Shown here one piece after another: positions 11,001 to 21,569 of a stretch of 64,000 nucleotides of DNA. The translations under genes and the position numbers were made by a program. A model generated the notes under the pieces. It searched no databases. It saw only the letters and a program-made list of their open reading frames with translations, and was not told the DNA's origin. This DNA is from Camillea tinctor (Eukaryota > Ascomycota > Sordariomycetes > Xylariales > Xylariaceae). Position 1 is the stretch's first letter, and each line of letters starts with the position of its first letter. Where the stretch lies: NCBI GenBank assembly GCA_022578605.1, contig MU394117.1, positions 62,377-126,376 of the forward strand. Reading direction: 5' to 3'.

Positions 11001-12415
11001 TTACGTTCGGGAAGCGTGACGGGTTCCCTAGTTAGTTGCAACGAGTTGTTCTTGGAGGTATTGGACCCGGGCGTTGCTGGCGTTAGACTGCCTTGGCGAA
11101 AGGGATCGGTGTTTTGTCGCATGCGACCAAGACCGAGGAGGTCACCAAAACTTTTGCGGCCAGTAGAAGACGAGGTACGCACCGCCATGGGACGCTGATG
11201 GTCGACGGAACCCTCACCAAGAGAGCTCATCGTCGAAGATCTGCCCCTGAGAGTCAAATTAACCCTGGTCGGGGATGACTGACCTGAGTTGCGAGAATTG
11301 GGCCTAAATAAAGCAGTTGCAGGCGAACCCGAGGACTTGGTTAGATTAGTGAGGCCATGGCTCGGGGAGGCTAGGGGGGTTGACCGGTCTTGGCTAGTTG
11401 ATGGACGGGAGCGCTCGGTAGGGCGCCCTGTGGACGTGGAGGTACGGGGAAGTGAAGGGGTGTTGGAAGTCGTCATAGTTAATGCCGGCATCTTGGGCTT
11501 CTGGGGTAGATGTCCTAAGGGAAACAGCGGTTCAGGTTGTTTCTGTTTGCGCCGGGGAAGTCGAAAAAAACTACTTGTAGAAGCTGTCGGTAGCTGCATA
11601 GATAGGCCGTGATCAAATGAACTTCTGTCGGATCTCGACGATTCAGAGAAGCGAGTGACTGGTAGGCACAAGGCTGGCCCCTGGTCTTCGTGGTTGGGCG
11701 GAGGTGAGATGGAAGTATGCGGTCTTCGGGGCTCTTCAAAGGTGACGGTCTGTTTGCTAGTGGAGGCCGAGGCAGAGGCCGAGGAGGAGGTACGCGGATT
11801 CACTATCCTCCGCTTCTCTTTCTTGTTCCCAGGGGAGAAAGCAAGCTTGGAAGACAGTTCATGGTCGCCCCGAGGAATATCGCTTGACCTCCGAATCCGC
11901 ATAGGCATTTTAATCCGAGGGGGCTTCTTGGAGGGGTTTACGTCGGCGGTAGGTGCAGTGGTGATAATGGATGGAGCTGGGGGTGTCTTGATGTTAGCAG
12001 GTTGGAAGAAGCACGAGGGAAAGGTCGGCCACGCACGTTGAGGCAATGGCGGTGGCTTCTCGGCCTGCTGCTGCTGCTTCAATCTGGCCGATAGTTGAGA
12101 ATCCGAGGCATTGCGAAACCTCAGCATGCTGAATCTACGGTGCTTTGGTGTTTCCTCCTGAATGGGCGGGGACTCAGGGCGGTCATAGGGATCTTCAGTT
12201 CTAGAGGGTAGGGTGGTGTCGGTTGAGGGTTTGCTAGCCTCGCCATTCTCGGCAATATCGCCAGCGGCATCGTCAGGACTTAGGAAATCGTCGGCTTGCG
12301 ACTTGCGTGAAAGTTGTTGATCGGGAGTGATGGGGGTATCAGGATCGATTAGGGTGGTGTGTCGCCGCATGTCGGTCTCGCTAGCCATGACGCCACGGCG
12401 TCGGAGGAAAGGCAT
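8078..12415 (-). CDS. Sec7-PH domain Arf guanine nucleotide exchange factor
   Basis: A 1445-aa protein from one exon. Residues about 475-620 form a Sec7 domain, which exchanges GDP for GTP on Arf GTPases. The glutamate finger is seen in LPKETQQIDR (E539), followed by the second Sec7 motif in AYFIAFSLLILHTDVFN. Residues about 745-875 form a PH domain (starts VTKVGTLWRKD, ends with the RNDWLAKLNYAAAF helix), and a coiled coil follows at about 925-975. This Sec7-PH-coiled coil order matches EFA6/PSD and yeast Yel1, which act on Arf6-like GTPases at the plasma membrane; Golgi Sec7/GBF proteins are much larger and lack the PH domain. The first 470 and last 400 residues are Ser/Pro-rich and disordered, likely phosphoregulated. 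An internal ATG at codon 10 is an alternative start. Assignment to Yel1/EFA6 rather than another Sec7-PH protein is inference. Confidence 0.92.
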   Translation of the reverse strand: MPFLRRRGVMASETDMRRHTTLIDPDTPITPDQQLSRKSQADDFLSPDDAAGDIAENGEASKPSTDTTLPSRTEDPYDRPESPPIQEETPKHRRFSMLRFRNASDSQLSARLKQQQQAEKPPPLPQRAWPTFPSCFFQPANIKTPPAPSIITTAPTADVNPSKKPPRIKMPMRIRRSSDIPRGDHELSSKLAFSPGNKKEKRRIVNPRTSSSASASASTSKQTVTFEEPRRPHTSISPPPNHEDQGPALCLPVTRFSESSRSDRSSFDHGLSMQLPTASTSSFFRLPRRKQKQPEPLFPLGHLPQKPKMPALTMTTSNTPSLPRTSTSTGRPTERSRPSTSQDRSTPLASPSHGLTNLTKSSGSPATALFRPNSRNSGQSSPTRVNLTLRGRSSTMSSLGEGSVDHQRPMAVRTSSSTGRKSFGDLLGLGRMRQNTDPFRQGSLTPATPGSNTSKNNSLQLTREPVTLPERKEDDTPAKYLARIEEVLNRGVIASALSKETDAFSAAVLRSYMRSFSFFEEPMDMAIRKLLMEAELPKETQQIDRCLQAFANRYHECNPGIYSTPDQAYFIAFSLLILHTDVFNKNNKYKMQKADYLKNTRGEGIFDDVLECFYDNISYTPFIHVEDDFILNGERPGSLKSKKKSVFPSNSANEPMRRSRDPIDPYTLILDGKLDTLRPPLKDQIPLEEHYSYLGTANRLNLKELQKTFFKTGVLQIVSARSRPDAFMTEKTANNPQEAHPGIVDIKVTKVGTLWRKDPKKKKTRSPWQEWGAILTGAQLYFFRNTAWVKNLMHQYELHIKSGHDGIPLIFNPPLENFKPDALMSTDGAVALWDNSYKKHKNAFIYVRHGGLEEVLLAQSEEDRNDWLAKLNYAAAFRTSGVRMRGLVGGNYEGQSRRAIRRLDNTDTTQLIQTPTGEVTINRGKIDHQMARDILIARREIMQQKIEEAEEKLQTAQKQLDTQLRNARHLLILAPIQEKTREQVRVGAAKIIAQLKWSRTEIWRLKCHRDVLALDLHEEKQVNGDLGESPARPNTSSTGKLALAPTKDVSKDSRSNSHATQQQSPRSQPLLSQSHSSESIQPTDEDSPGTDVFQTPPTSASIPAFKDMPPLSFDQHSTRKTSVSSVASSSRLFPPSTPPRFTSSPSPKPEQDAIDEQAEEEAREMQVLEQAGLLELEPVRTLEQQSSPPSKNDEMLDYGKRPSVPGSDKDKLERNKIRRSLQRTLRDGAGHLSHHRSRRGKDSASSGGMSDETIRDEVLTRGTGSFTVHGKKASVINFGEELHGISTDERIKNRKQGQSGDEPGSTSPVSADDFHSVLGELAGRSDRRGSGASASTATARSFRELHRKYSSSRAHRAAAMGGLTVPSDEDSDAAISFSEGRRSPLPPLDDEDEGIGSDLPQAQFFTPEPGSPVEKDISETGEETVEGTTQEVERLPSPVVQAVHA

Positions 12416-13862
12416 GATTCCCAGAGGGAAGGTCGCGTCGATCTAGAAATGACACAGACTTTATCTTGAGGCTATGACTGGCAAATAGCGACAGCGACAG
12501 CGACAGCAATAGCAATGGCCGATGGTCATCACGTCAAGATTTGCTACAGCGGCGGTGACCCATTGTCATCAGTCGGTAGCTGGCGTCTTGAGAGAGAGGG
12601 GGGGAAATAAGAACACTCTCGCAGAGATCAAGAAGGATGAGTAGAAACGGAGAAGTCTGTTCAGGTTAGGTCAAATGGGTTTGGTAGAGGCGGTAAAATA
12701 ATTTGCAGTGTAATTAGATAGATAGGCAAGTAGGCAATCACGAAGCCGGAGGGATGTTAAGTTGCATCAAGACGGGTCGGGTTTGAGTAGATGGATAGAT
12801 GGATGTAGGTAGGTAGTAGGTAGGCAAGTAAGTAAGAAGTGGTAGGTAGTAAGTATGTATGTATGTAAGTGTGTATGTAAGTAGTAGGTAGCAACACAAA
12901 CAAGCAGCAACTACTAATAAAAAGGTTCTAGTGCAGGTTAAGCAAGTAAAGGTAGATTTGACGATTGATTTGGTTGATGGTACAAATTGCTGGACTAGGC
13001 TGGAGTCGATTTGATCGGGTTGAATGGGTCTAATGTTATTAAGTTATGTGCTAATCAGAGGTATGTATTACCATCTGGTTTTGTACTGTGTAAGTAGATG
13101 ACAGTCTTGCGTACTCAGCTCATTTACTGGTCTTGCGTGCCCTGAGCCCTGCCAGACATGCATCGACTCCAGTCAGGTTTTCTTTACAACCGCATTTACT
13201 TGCATGGGCGCAAGGAGGCTTGAGTGGACGCATGAGCAAGTAGTCGTTATGTCGCAAGTACATGTAAGTGATGTATGGATATACTTAGGTCCCTTTTTCT
13301 TATCCCCGTCCGTGGTCCACTACTGGGCTAATTTATCTCCGTAGCTTTTAACCCTTTTACCGGCCCTCTTATGAGGTCCCAACAGCCCTGGAGGTACTTT
13401 TTGCTTATTAAGTTGTAGTGCCGGGCCGCTACTACATACTTAGACAAAGTTACAAGTTTTACACTGGAGGTTGCCCTTCAACCCCGCTATCTGTAACTTG
13501 CATCCGACCTCCAGTACCTCCTACCAGAGATATCATATGTACCTAAATGGACCTAACCTAGCCTAACCAAACCAAACCAACCCAAATCTGACCTGACATA
13601 AGCAGGTCCAAGTGAGCAAACCCCTGCAGATTAGGTTTTGGATGGCCAATTAGATCTCGCCTTTGGATATGTCTACTACCTACTACCTACGTTGTAGTTA
13701 GCAGGCAGCCTCTTTCCCTTCTCAATCCTCCACCTACCTGTCTGCAACACAATATAATATCTATAGACCTAGATATCAAGTTGTCATTTTGATATCTAGC
13801 CTACATCTCTCTCAACTCTTCATGACATTGACTGCCAATGCTAATCCGGCACACCCGCCACC
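12416..13862. other. Divergent spacer, GTAG-rich
   Basis: Promoter region shared by the Sec7-PH gene (-) and ECM14 (+). It has short AGCGAC/AGCAAT repeats at 12486-12516, GTAG/GTAA/TATG tandem words at 12785-12895, and many TACCTA and CTAACC/CAAACC words (13545-13600). No gene seen. Confidence 0.55.
12785..12895. repeat. Degenerate GTAG/GTAT simple repeat
   Basis: Runs of GATA, GTAGGTAG, AAGTAAGT and GTATGTAT words with few interruptions. One of several TAGGTA-type islands that occur in the spacers of this window. Confidence 0.8.
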
Positions 13863-15669
13863 ATGGCCGTAATATACTATATTCCACGTCCATCTTTTCT
13901 AATAGTCTTTCTATTATTTTACCTTACCACCATTTTTACCCCCTCTAATGCTACCACGCTCCCGAGGCTCACACCCCCACCGTCTGACACTAGGGGTTCT
14001 TTCTTTGGCCGTCTACTCTCCTTTCCCTCCATCCGGTCCTCGAGAAAGTCTACCAAGAACTTAAATCGCTGGCTCGAAAACCACCCGAAACTTGTCAACA
14101 ACTTACGGGCCTATGAAAACCAAGTAGTCATCCGATTCAATCTCTCGACAGGCCAACACGAAGCCGCCTTGCGAAAGGCCATTGATCAGGTAAGAAAGAC
14201 AATTCTCTGGAAGGAAGGGAGGGGTATTGGCGAAGCCCCCCTTATTCTCCTCCAATGATTTAGTTCTGGTTTATCCTAATAAATTCCGCTTACAGATGTT
14301 ACTGGATGTTTGGGACTTCACGGCAAACTATACTGATATTCGACTCGAAGGCCGCCGAATCCGGCCTCTGTTGGGCATCTTGCCCCCCTCTCTACAAGAT
14401 AACCATTCCATATTGATTCCCGATCTTGCTCGTGTCGTTGCTGATACCTACCCATCTAATGCGCCGCCCGACCCCGCCATACACTCCTTATCAAACGCTC
14501 GAGGCATTACTCCAGCGCACGATATCCCATCTCCTAAGCGGCAGGGCGTCGATGATGTATTCTTCCATGATTACCAGCCGCTCTCTGTTATTAGCACATG
14601 GATGCGGTTACTTGATTCAATGTTTAGGGGACGAGGTCTTGTTCGCATGATTAACATTGGGAAATCCTACGAGGGCCGTGATATTCCAGCCTTGAAGGTA
14701 GGTATGCGACCTAATGATGTCACGGATGGTCCCCACGAACGTCGAGACACGATCCTCATTACCGGCGGTATCCATGCAAGAGAGTGGATATCTACGAGCT
14801 CAGTCAACTACGTGGCGTGGAGTTTTATTAGATCAATCGACAATGATCCGATGGTAACCAAGATTCTACAACACTTTGACCTCATTTTCATACCTGTTCT
14901 CAACCCAGATGGATACGAATATACTTGGGAAGTTGACCGTCTTTGGCGAAAGTCCCGACAACGTACCAAGATGCAGTACTGCCCGGGATTCGACCTAGAT
15001 CATGCTTTTGGATTCCAATGGGATACCACGGAACATCAGACTGAGCCTTGCTCGGAAAGCTACGGCGGAGATGAACCTTTCCAAGCCATTGAAGCTGCTC
15101 GATTAGCCGACTGGGCCAAGAATGAAATCAAGAACGGGACTAATTTCGTGGGGTATCTCGACTTGCACTCTTATTCTCAGCAGGTCTTATTCCCTTACGC
15201 ATACTCTTGTAATGCGCAGCCCCCCAATATGGAGAATCTCGAAGAAGTAGCTATGAATCTCGCAAAACATATGCGGCTTTCCAATGGCGAAGTGTATACC
15301 GTCGCGTCGGCCTGTGAGGGCGCCGTCTCTGGCATCTCGGGTATGCACAAAACCCGGATCGAGGCTGGGGGGGGCTCGGTCATCGACTACATCTTCCACG
15401 AGTTTGGAGCTCGGTATAGCTACCAGATCAAATTAAGAGATACCGGCAGCTACGGGTTCCTGCTACCCAGTGATGGTATTATCCCCACTGGGGAGGAAGT
15501 TTTTCAGGCTATGAAATATTTTGGAGATTACCTCTTGGGCAATAATGGTCGTGAAGGAGCCCAAAACGGTGTAATCATCGAAGACGACGCCGAACAAGCG
15601 ACGGACAAGAATGACGAAACAGAGGAAAATATGGAACTACGGAAACGCAGGCGGAGAAGACGGTCTTAA
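13863..15669 (+). CDS. ECM14: Inactive M14 metallocarboxypeptidase ECM14
   Basis: Two exons, 13863-14189 and 14296-15669 (intron GTAAGA...TTACAG, 106 nt, phase 0), giving 566 aa. Order: N-terminal hydrophobic signal segment (about 10-30), pro-domain (about 60-175), then an M14 carboxypeptidase fold. Zinc ligands are present: H and E in GGIHAREW and the later H in YLDLHSYSQQ. The residue matching the catalytic glutamate of carboxypeptidase A (FELRDTG in active enzymes) is lysine here (IKLRDTGSYGFLLP). Fungal ECM14 proteins are known to lack this glutamate and are described as catalytically inactive proteins linked to cell-wall organisation. The C-terminus ends in a very basic tail (KRRRRRRS). 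The protein likely enters the secretory pathway. An alternative reading as an active carboxypeptidase is unlikely given the Lys. Confidence 0.95.
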
Positions 15670-16143
15670 CGTGCTTTTAACCAGCCTTTCCCCCTTGTCA
15701 TTTTCTTCGCGCCCCCCCCCCCCCCCCCTCCCAAACCCTTCCCCTTCCATTTCTTGTTCAGCGAGTGGAGATAACACACATGTATATTATAATGTCTGTC
15801 TAGCGTTTGGTGTTACGGCCGGAACTGGTGTGAGCAAGGTACTACAATCTAGGTTACATTACGCTTTCAAATGTAGATGATCACTTATAGGGGTAACTAA
15901 AGCCATGACTAGAATGTTTGTTGGAAGACAAGGAGGATTAGAACCGGTTGTTGGTAGGTATTTTTGAGACACGATGAGGCTAATTACACGTCCTGTGATG
16001 GATAATGTGGTATTCGCATAACCTAATTGATTTTGTGTTTGCTGATGACACCACTATATAAACTCTTGCGTGATACTGATATGGATTATGTGCTCTCACA
16101 ACGACCAAACCGATAGGAACCTTGACCTAGGTTACCGCCTTAT
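15670..16143. other. Convergent spacer
   Basis: 3' flank shared by ECM14 (+) and the MAPEG gene (-). It contains a C-run at about 15711-15728. No gene seen. Confidence 0.6.
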
Positions 16144-16760
16144 CTAGGCATTTTGGATCATCTTGACTCCGGTCATTAGGGCTAGAACCTTTAGCGCCAG
16201 GTCGCTGAGAAAGCTGATGGTAAAGCCGGGTAGACGTCCCTGGGGCCCGCTGCTGGTGTAACCGGCAGCATACCAAAAGCGGCCGAAGACCCAAGCGGCT
16301 CCTAGCCCTGCCGAGGCCTGGGGGAAGTGCAGGCCGGAGATCAGGAGGGCAGTCAGGAAGGGTGCTAGATTCTCGGTGTAGTTACCATGGGCACGCTGGG
16401 CGAGGTTGAACTTGTAGGCCTTGGGGTCCTTGTCGGCCTGTTCTTTGGTGGCGTAAGGGGTAGGGTAGGCTATTCCGCTGTTCTTGCGGGCGTTGGCCGT
16501 TAAGATGAAATGGTAGGTGTTGATCAAGACACTTGAGGCAGCGACAGTGAGGACGTAGCTATATGCCAATGGAATGGCAAGCAGGCAATCTGGTTAGCGA
16601 GCTGTTCGATTGGTCGGGCCAGGGTGGTTGGCAGATATACCGTATTGACATGAAATCAATAGGTATTTACAACTAATATAACAACGTTGTATATACACGG
16701 TGTGACAAGGAGCATCTTAGCTTACCCATATTCAGTCGGGACCTGTAGTGCGTAAGGCAT
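16144..16760 (-). CDS. MAPEG family microsomal glutathione S-transferase (MGST3-like)
   Basis: Two exons on the minus strand: 16726-16760 (35 nt) and 16144-16558, with a 167-nt intron whose donor is GTAAG and acceptor TATAG. The product is 149 aa and begins MPYALQVPTEYGYVL. Four membrane helices are evident (about 12-32, 75-95, 100-118, 125-145). The block FNLAQRAHGNYTENL carries the conserved R-x-H-x-N and E-N of the MAPEG family, and FGRFWYAAGYTSSGPQGRLPGF is the following family signature. These proteins conjugate or reduce lipid hydroperoxides with glutathione in ER or outer mitochondrial membranes. The small first exon is recovered only by following the frame across the intron; the ATG inside exon 2's frame at 16569 would be a false start. 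Confidence 0.93.
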
Positions 16761-18317
16761 AGTGTTTAATAGTGAGATGAATTGGATAAGAGCAAAATAT
16801 GGATATCTTTCCAAGTTTTGAAGTGACGACTTGCTTATAATTTACTCAGAGGGGGTGGAAGGAATTAAGACAATGGGTTTTGAGTTGTTGAGTAGGAGTA
16901 GTGGTAGTAGTAGTAGTAGGTATAATAGCTTAGCTACATACATACATACCTAGTAGCTAAGGTAAGTAGGTAGGTGTCAAGAATTATATACTACTTCCGC
17001 CCGATCGAATCCACGTCATGATTTATTTTTGTTTTCGAAATTACCTAGTAAAAAAAAATTTTCTATATTAACCAAGCTAGTAGGATGAAACTATAGGCGA
17101 TTTCCCACTCATTGCAAGCCTCTTGACCCTAGAGCGAAACGGCTCCTGACACAAGCAAGTAGATCAAGGTGTTGTTTGTAAGGCGTTCACAGCGTTAACT
17201 GTTACAAGGTCCAATTTTTTGCCCGACTGAAAAGAAAAGGGGGGGGGGGGGGACCTACTAATATACAACCACCCCCGATTTTGCGTATACCCACCTTCTA
17301 CTCTATTACCTACCCTTGTTCGTACACATAGTATGTACATTACATAGTAGGTCTTCAGTTGTTAAGACCACGGCCTGCCGTGCGGACCTCATTGACTCTG
17401 TCCCTCTTTTATCGGCAGACGGGCAGAGTGTCCGTCCGACTATCATGGTAGACACTGAAGTTTACACGAGTCGTAGAAGAAAATGGAAGAAGTTTATTAA
17501 GAAAGCAGAGAATTTGCCCGAATGCGAGTCCTATGAAGGATTATCAGCCGCACTAGGGTAAAATTCAATCGTACAACTACACATAGAATGAGTGGTTGGT
17601 CAATGGCATTATTAATATGTGAGGTTAGGTTTGTAATAGGTATGTCCATAGGTATTATGATTTGTAGTGTACGTATAACCTACTACACTACACTACTGTT
17701 ACTATAGTGCATATGCGTATGTTGTATGTTACGAAATGATCCGTGCACATGTGCATATTTGAACCTATAGCAGGTATTGTGTATCCAGATACCAATGTCT
17801 AGTATGTACATAAGTCACTACCTACTATGTAGGTACGTCAACCATTACCTAGTACATGTACTGAGTACCTTGGTTAGGGGGCAGACATTACTAAGTTTCA
17901 AGTACTACTAGTACAGTGTATACTACTAGGTACTACCTACTATGTACTACTACTAACTAGTACTTAAAAAAGCCACGTTCCGGATAATCAAGCTCCGACC
18001 GCCCTGTCCACTGGCCGCCTTGCGCCTGGGCAGGTGCTGGCCCTGACCTTCACTTGCCCTGTACTCCTGCCCTGTACTTAGTACCTAGGTTGGATAGATG
18101 CAGGTCCATGTCAACCGTCTTCCGCTAGGAACACCTGAAAGCTCCGTATACCACATAACTTGGCACCGGATCGACTTTTGAACGGAGGACGGAGAAGCGG
18201 ACCAAAGAATCCCAACCCAACGCCCAAGCGAATTGACCATTACCCGGCCTCTTCCTTAGCAACTCTGGCCATACTACGTCAATAGGCCCTTCTAGGGCCC
18301 AACCCAGTCTCCCGACC
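16761..18317. other. Divergent spacer, TACCTA/TAGGTA-rich
   Basis: About 1.5 kb between the MAPEG gene (-) and AP-1 gamma (+). It has AGT trinucleotide repeats at 16897-16920, a G-run at 17239-17252, and a very dense TACTA/TAGTA/GGTAC island at about 17590-17970. No convincing gene. A short frame at 17316-17561 looks spurious. Confidence 0.55.
17590..17970. repeat. TACTA/GGTAC-rich island
   Basis: Dense, imperfect words such as TACCTACTATGT, GTACTAGGTA and TACTACTACTAACTAG. Many are near-palindromic around GTAC or CTAG. No fixed period could be seen. Confidence 0.7.
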
Positions 18318-21099
18318 ATGAGTTCTTGTAAGTCAGGTCACGTACAAGTCAACGAGTTCACCTAACAAAATTGTGCTGACCACTGATCACGCCCGCGCCA
18401 GTAAAACAATTCATCCGCAACGTACGTGCGGCCAAGACCATCGCCGATGAACGAGCCGTCATTCAAAAGGAGAGCGCCGCCATTAGAGCCAGTTTCCGGG
18501 AAGAGAGCGGAGATCACGATGTGAGGTGCGCAAGAGACAGCAAAGCATTCAACCGCCCGCCCCTATCGCGCCGTGCCGCGCCGATGCTGACCAGCCCCCA
18601 TTCATAGGCGTAACAACGTTGCCAAGCTTCTATACCTATTCACTCTGGGAGAGAGAACACACTTCGGCCAGATAGAATGCATTAAGCTTCTGGCCTCGCC
18701 ACGTTTCGCTGACAAGAGACTCGGCCACCTGGCCACCAGTTTGTTGTTGGACGAGAATCAGGAGGTGCTCACTCTAGTTACCAATTCGCTGAAGAAGTAC
18801 GTCTGGTACCTGGAAATCCGTCTCCCACTGTTTCGGGCTAACATGGCCTTCCTTGCCGCAGTGATCTAGGTCACTCGAACCAATATGTTGTCGGCCTTGC
18901 TCTATGTACCCTGGGCAATATTGCCTCTATCGAGATGTCCCGAGACCTGTTTCCCGAGATTGAAACCTTGGTGTCGACTGCCAACCCCTATATCCGACGG
19001 AAAGCTGCTCTTTGTGCTATGCGGATATGTCGCAAGGTCCCGGATCTTCAAGAGCATTTCGTCGAGAAGGCTGCCCAACTGCTATCGGATAGGAACCATG
19101 GCGTGCTGCTATGTGGTCTCACTTTGGTCACCAGTATGTGCGAGGCAGAAGAGGAAGAGGGCACCGATGAGGGAATTATCGACAAGTTCAAGCAGTTTGT
19201 GCCCGTGCTCGTGAGGACTCTAAAGGGCCTAGCTACCTCTGGATACGCTCCCGAACATGATGTCACGGGCATCACAGATCCCTTCCTTCAGGTCAAAATT
19301 CTTCGTCTTCTCCGCGTCCTTGTCCGTGGCGATCCCGAGGGCACTGAGCAGATCAACGACATCCTAGCACAGGTTGCCACCAACACCGACTCGTCTAAGA
19401 ACGTTGGAAATTCCATTCTTTATGAGGCAGTGCGGACCATCCTCGATATTGAGGCTGATTCCGGTTTGAGAGTGCTCGGCGTAAACATACTGGGGAAATT
19501 CCTTACCAACCGCGACAACAACATCAGATACGTTGCTCTCAACACTTTAACCCAAGTCGTTGCTATCGAACCCAACGCGGTCCAGCGTCACCGCAATACA
19601 ATCCTTGAATGTTTAAGAGACCCAGATATCAGCATTAGAAGACGGGCTCTCGACCTGAGTTTCACACTCATCAACGAGAGCAATGTCCGAGTGCTCATCC
19701 GTGAGCTGCTTGCATTCTTGGAGGTTGCCGATAATGAATTCAAGCCCAGCATGACAAGTCAGATAGGCATCGCAGCCGATCGGTATGCTCCTAATAAGCG
19801 GTGGCACATCGATACCATGTTGCGCGTGTTGACTCTCGCCGGCAACTATGTCAAAGAACCCATTATGGCTTCGTTCGTTCGGTTGGTAGCTACCACGCCC
19901 GAGCTCCAAACATATGCTGTCCAGAAACTATATACAAACCTGAAGAAGGACATTACCCAAGAAAGCCTCACCCAAGCAGGTGCCTGGTGTATCGGCGAAT
20001 ATGGAGACTCTTTACTCAGGGGGGGGCAGTACGAGGAGGAAGAGTTGGTGCAGGAAGTCAAGGAACATGAAATCATTGACTTATTCACAACCATTCTAAA
20101 CAGTAATTACGCAACGCAGGTATCGACCGAGTATATTGTGACTGCTTTAGTCAAGCTCAGCACTAGGCTGTCGGATGCCAACCAAGTTGACCGCGTGCAG
20201 CGTCTTCTACAAATTCATCAGACGAGCCTGGACGTCGAAGTCCAACAGAGAGCAGTTGAATACGGCAACTTGTTCTCCTACGACGAAATTCGACGTGGCG
20301 TCCTTGAAAAAATGCCACCTCCGCAGATCAAGGAAGAGTCGAGAGTCCTCGGCGAGGCCACCAAGAAGACAAAAAAGGGTGCTAATCGCAGATCAAAGCT
20401 TATCGCGAAACCGACCACAGACCAAGACCTTCTTGACCTCATGGGAGATAGCACTACAGCACCGATGGGATCACCTACCAACGGTAGCCAGAGCAACACC
20501 GACCTTCTCGCCGATATACTTGGGGGCAGCTCAGCATCACCCGCTTCACCGCCTCCCCAGCAAAGCAGCACGGCGTCGATTATGGATCTATTCTCTCAGG
20601 GTACGACACATTCCGCACCAAGCCCATCCCCTGTTAGTTCTGGCTTGGACGTGCTAGGTTCAGTTGGGTCACCACCTCCCCAACAACCCGTCGCGGCCCC
20701 AGCGCCCACGACTCTTCCCTGTTACGATGCGAACGGTCTTAATGTCACTCTCCAGTTACAGAGAAATGCCGAGGGGGCTGTACAAGTTGTTGGCCGTTTT
20801 AGGAATTCTTCTGGATCCCAACTATCAAATGTGAGCCTGCAAGCTGCTGTGCCAAAATCCCAAAAACTACAACTCATGAGTATTTCCAATTCGGACATTG
20901 CACCTGGAGCTGAAGCGACTCAGGTGATGAGGATTATGGGCAGTAAAGGGGTAAGCATATTCCAGGAGCACCCACTAAATTGCGCTCGTGCACTAATAAA
21001 TACCTACTATAGCCACTCCGGTTAATGTTGAGAATTGGCTATACGCATCCGTCAGCAGGCCAGGTGATGGACCAAGTAAAGTGGACGGAACCTTCCTGA
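18318..21099 (+). CDS. APL4: AP-1 complex subunit gamma
   Basis: Large subunit of the AP-1 clathrin adaptor, which sorts cargo between trans-Golgi and endosomes. Five exons: 18318-18327, 18402-18525, 18608-18796, 18862-20950, 21013-21099; all junctions keep frame and give 832 aa. The N-terminus reads [20 protein letters not shown], the gamma-adaptin start. Residues to about 570 are the adaptin helical repeat trunk ([31 protein letters not shown]). A Ser/Pro/Gln-rich hinge follows with Leu/Asp clusters ([25 protein letters not shown]) that resemble clathrin- or accessory-binding boxes. The last 120 residues are the gamma-ear (starts [16 protein letters not shown], ends after [13 protein letters not shown]). 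The first exon encodes only three full codons. The last exon completes the ear; without it the protein would end wrongly in the intron. Confidence 0.96.
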
Positions 21100-21569
21100 A
21101 TTCAATCGGCGTTTCGATAATTAAAGGTGACTTGGCTGTACCAGCATGTACAGGTCGGTCTAGATCTTCCGTATGATGATGATGAGGAAATATTTACCCC
21201 CAGTCGATATGTTATACCCGTGCCACCGTGTGTCTGCTTAGTTATAGTAGGCATAGCACGGCAAATTGTTTACGTCCCACGTATTTCGCTCCGGGTATCC
21301 TATACGTTTTTCCTTTATGGTTTGCTGGTTAACCCAATGCTAAGGCGCTTCTTGTACATGACAAGGACCATTGTCTGATATAGGGCAGGCTAGATGAGCA
21401 CAAGGAAAAGTTTTGCTGTCTATGAAATGCATACGTGAGATAATACGAGGTCTTAGCCAAACTGACTAAAGGAGGGTTCCTTGATGTATATGATGATGCG
21501 TCTTGTCCTAGATATCTCTAGATCTTAAAGCGCTGAGCGAAGAGGCCTCGCGCTCTGTGACGACTCATG
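21100..21569. other. Convergent spacer
   Basis: 3' flank between AP-1 gamma (+) and the OXNAD1-like gene (-). No gene or notable repeat seen. Confidence 0.6.
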
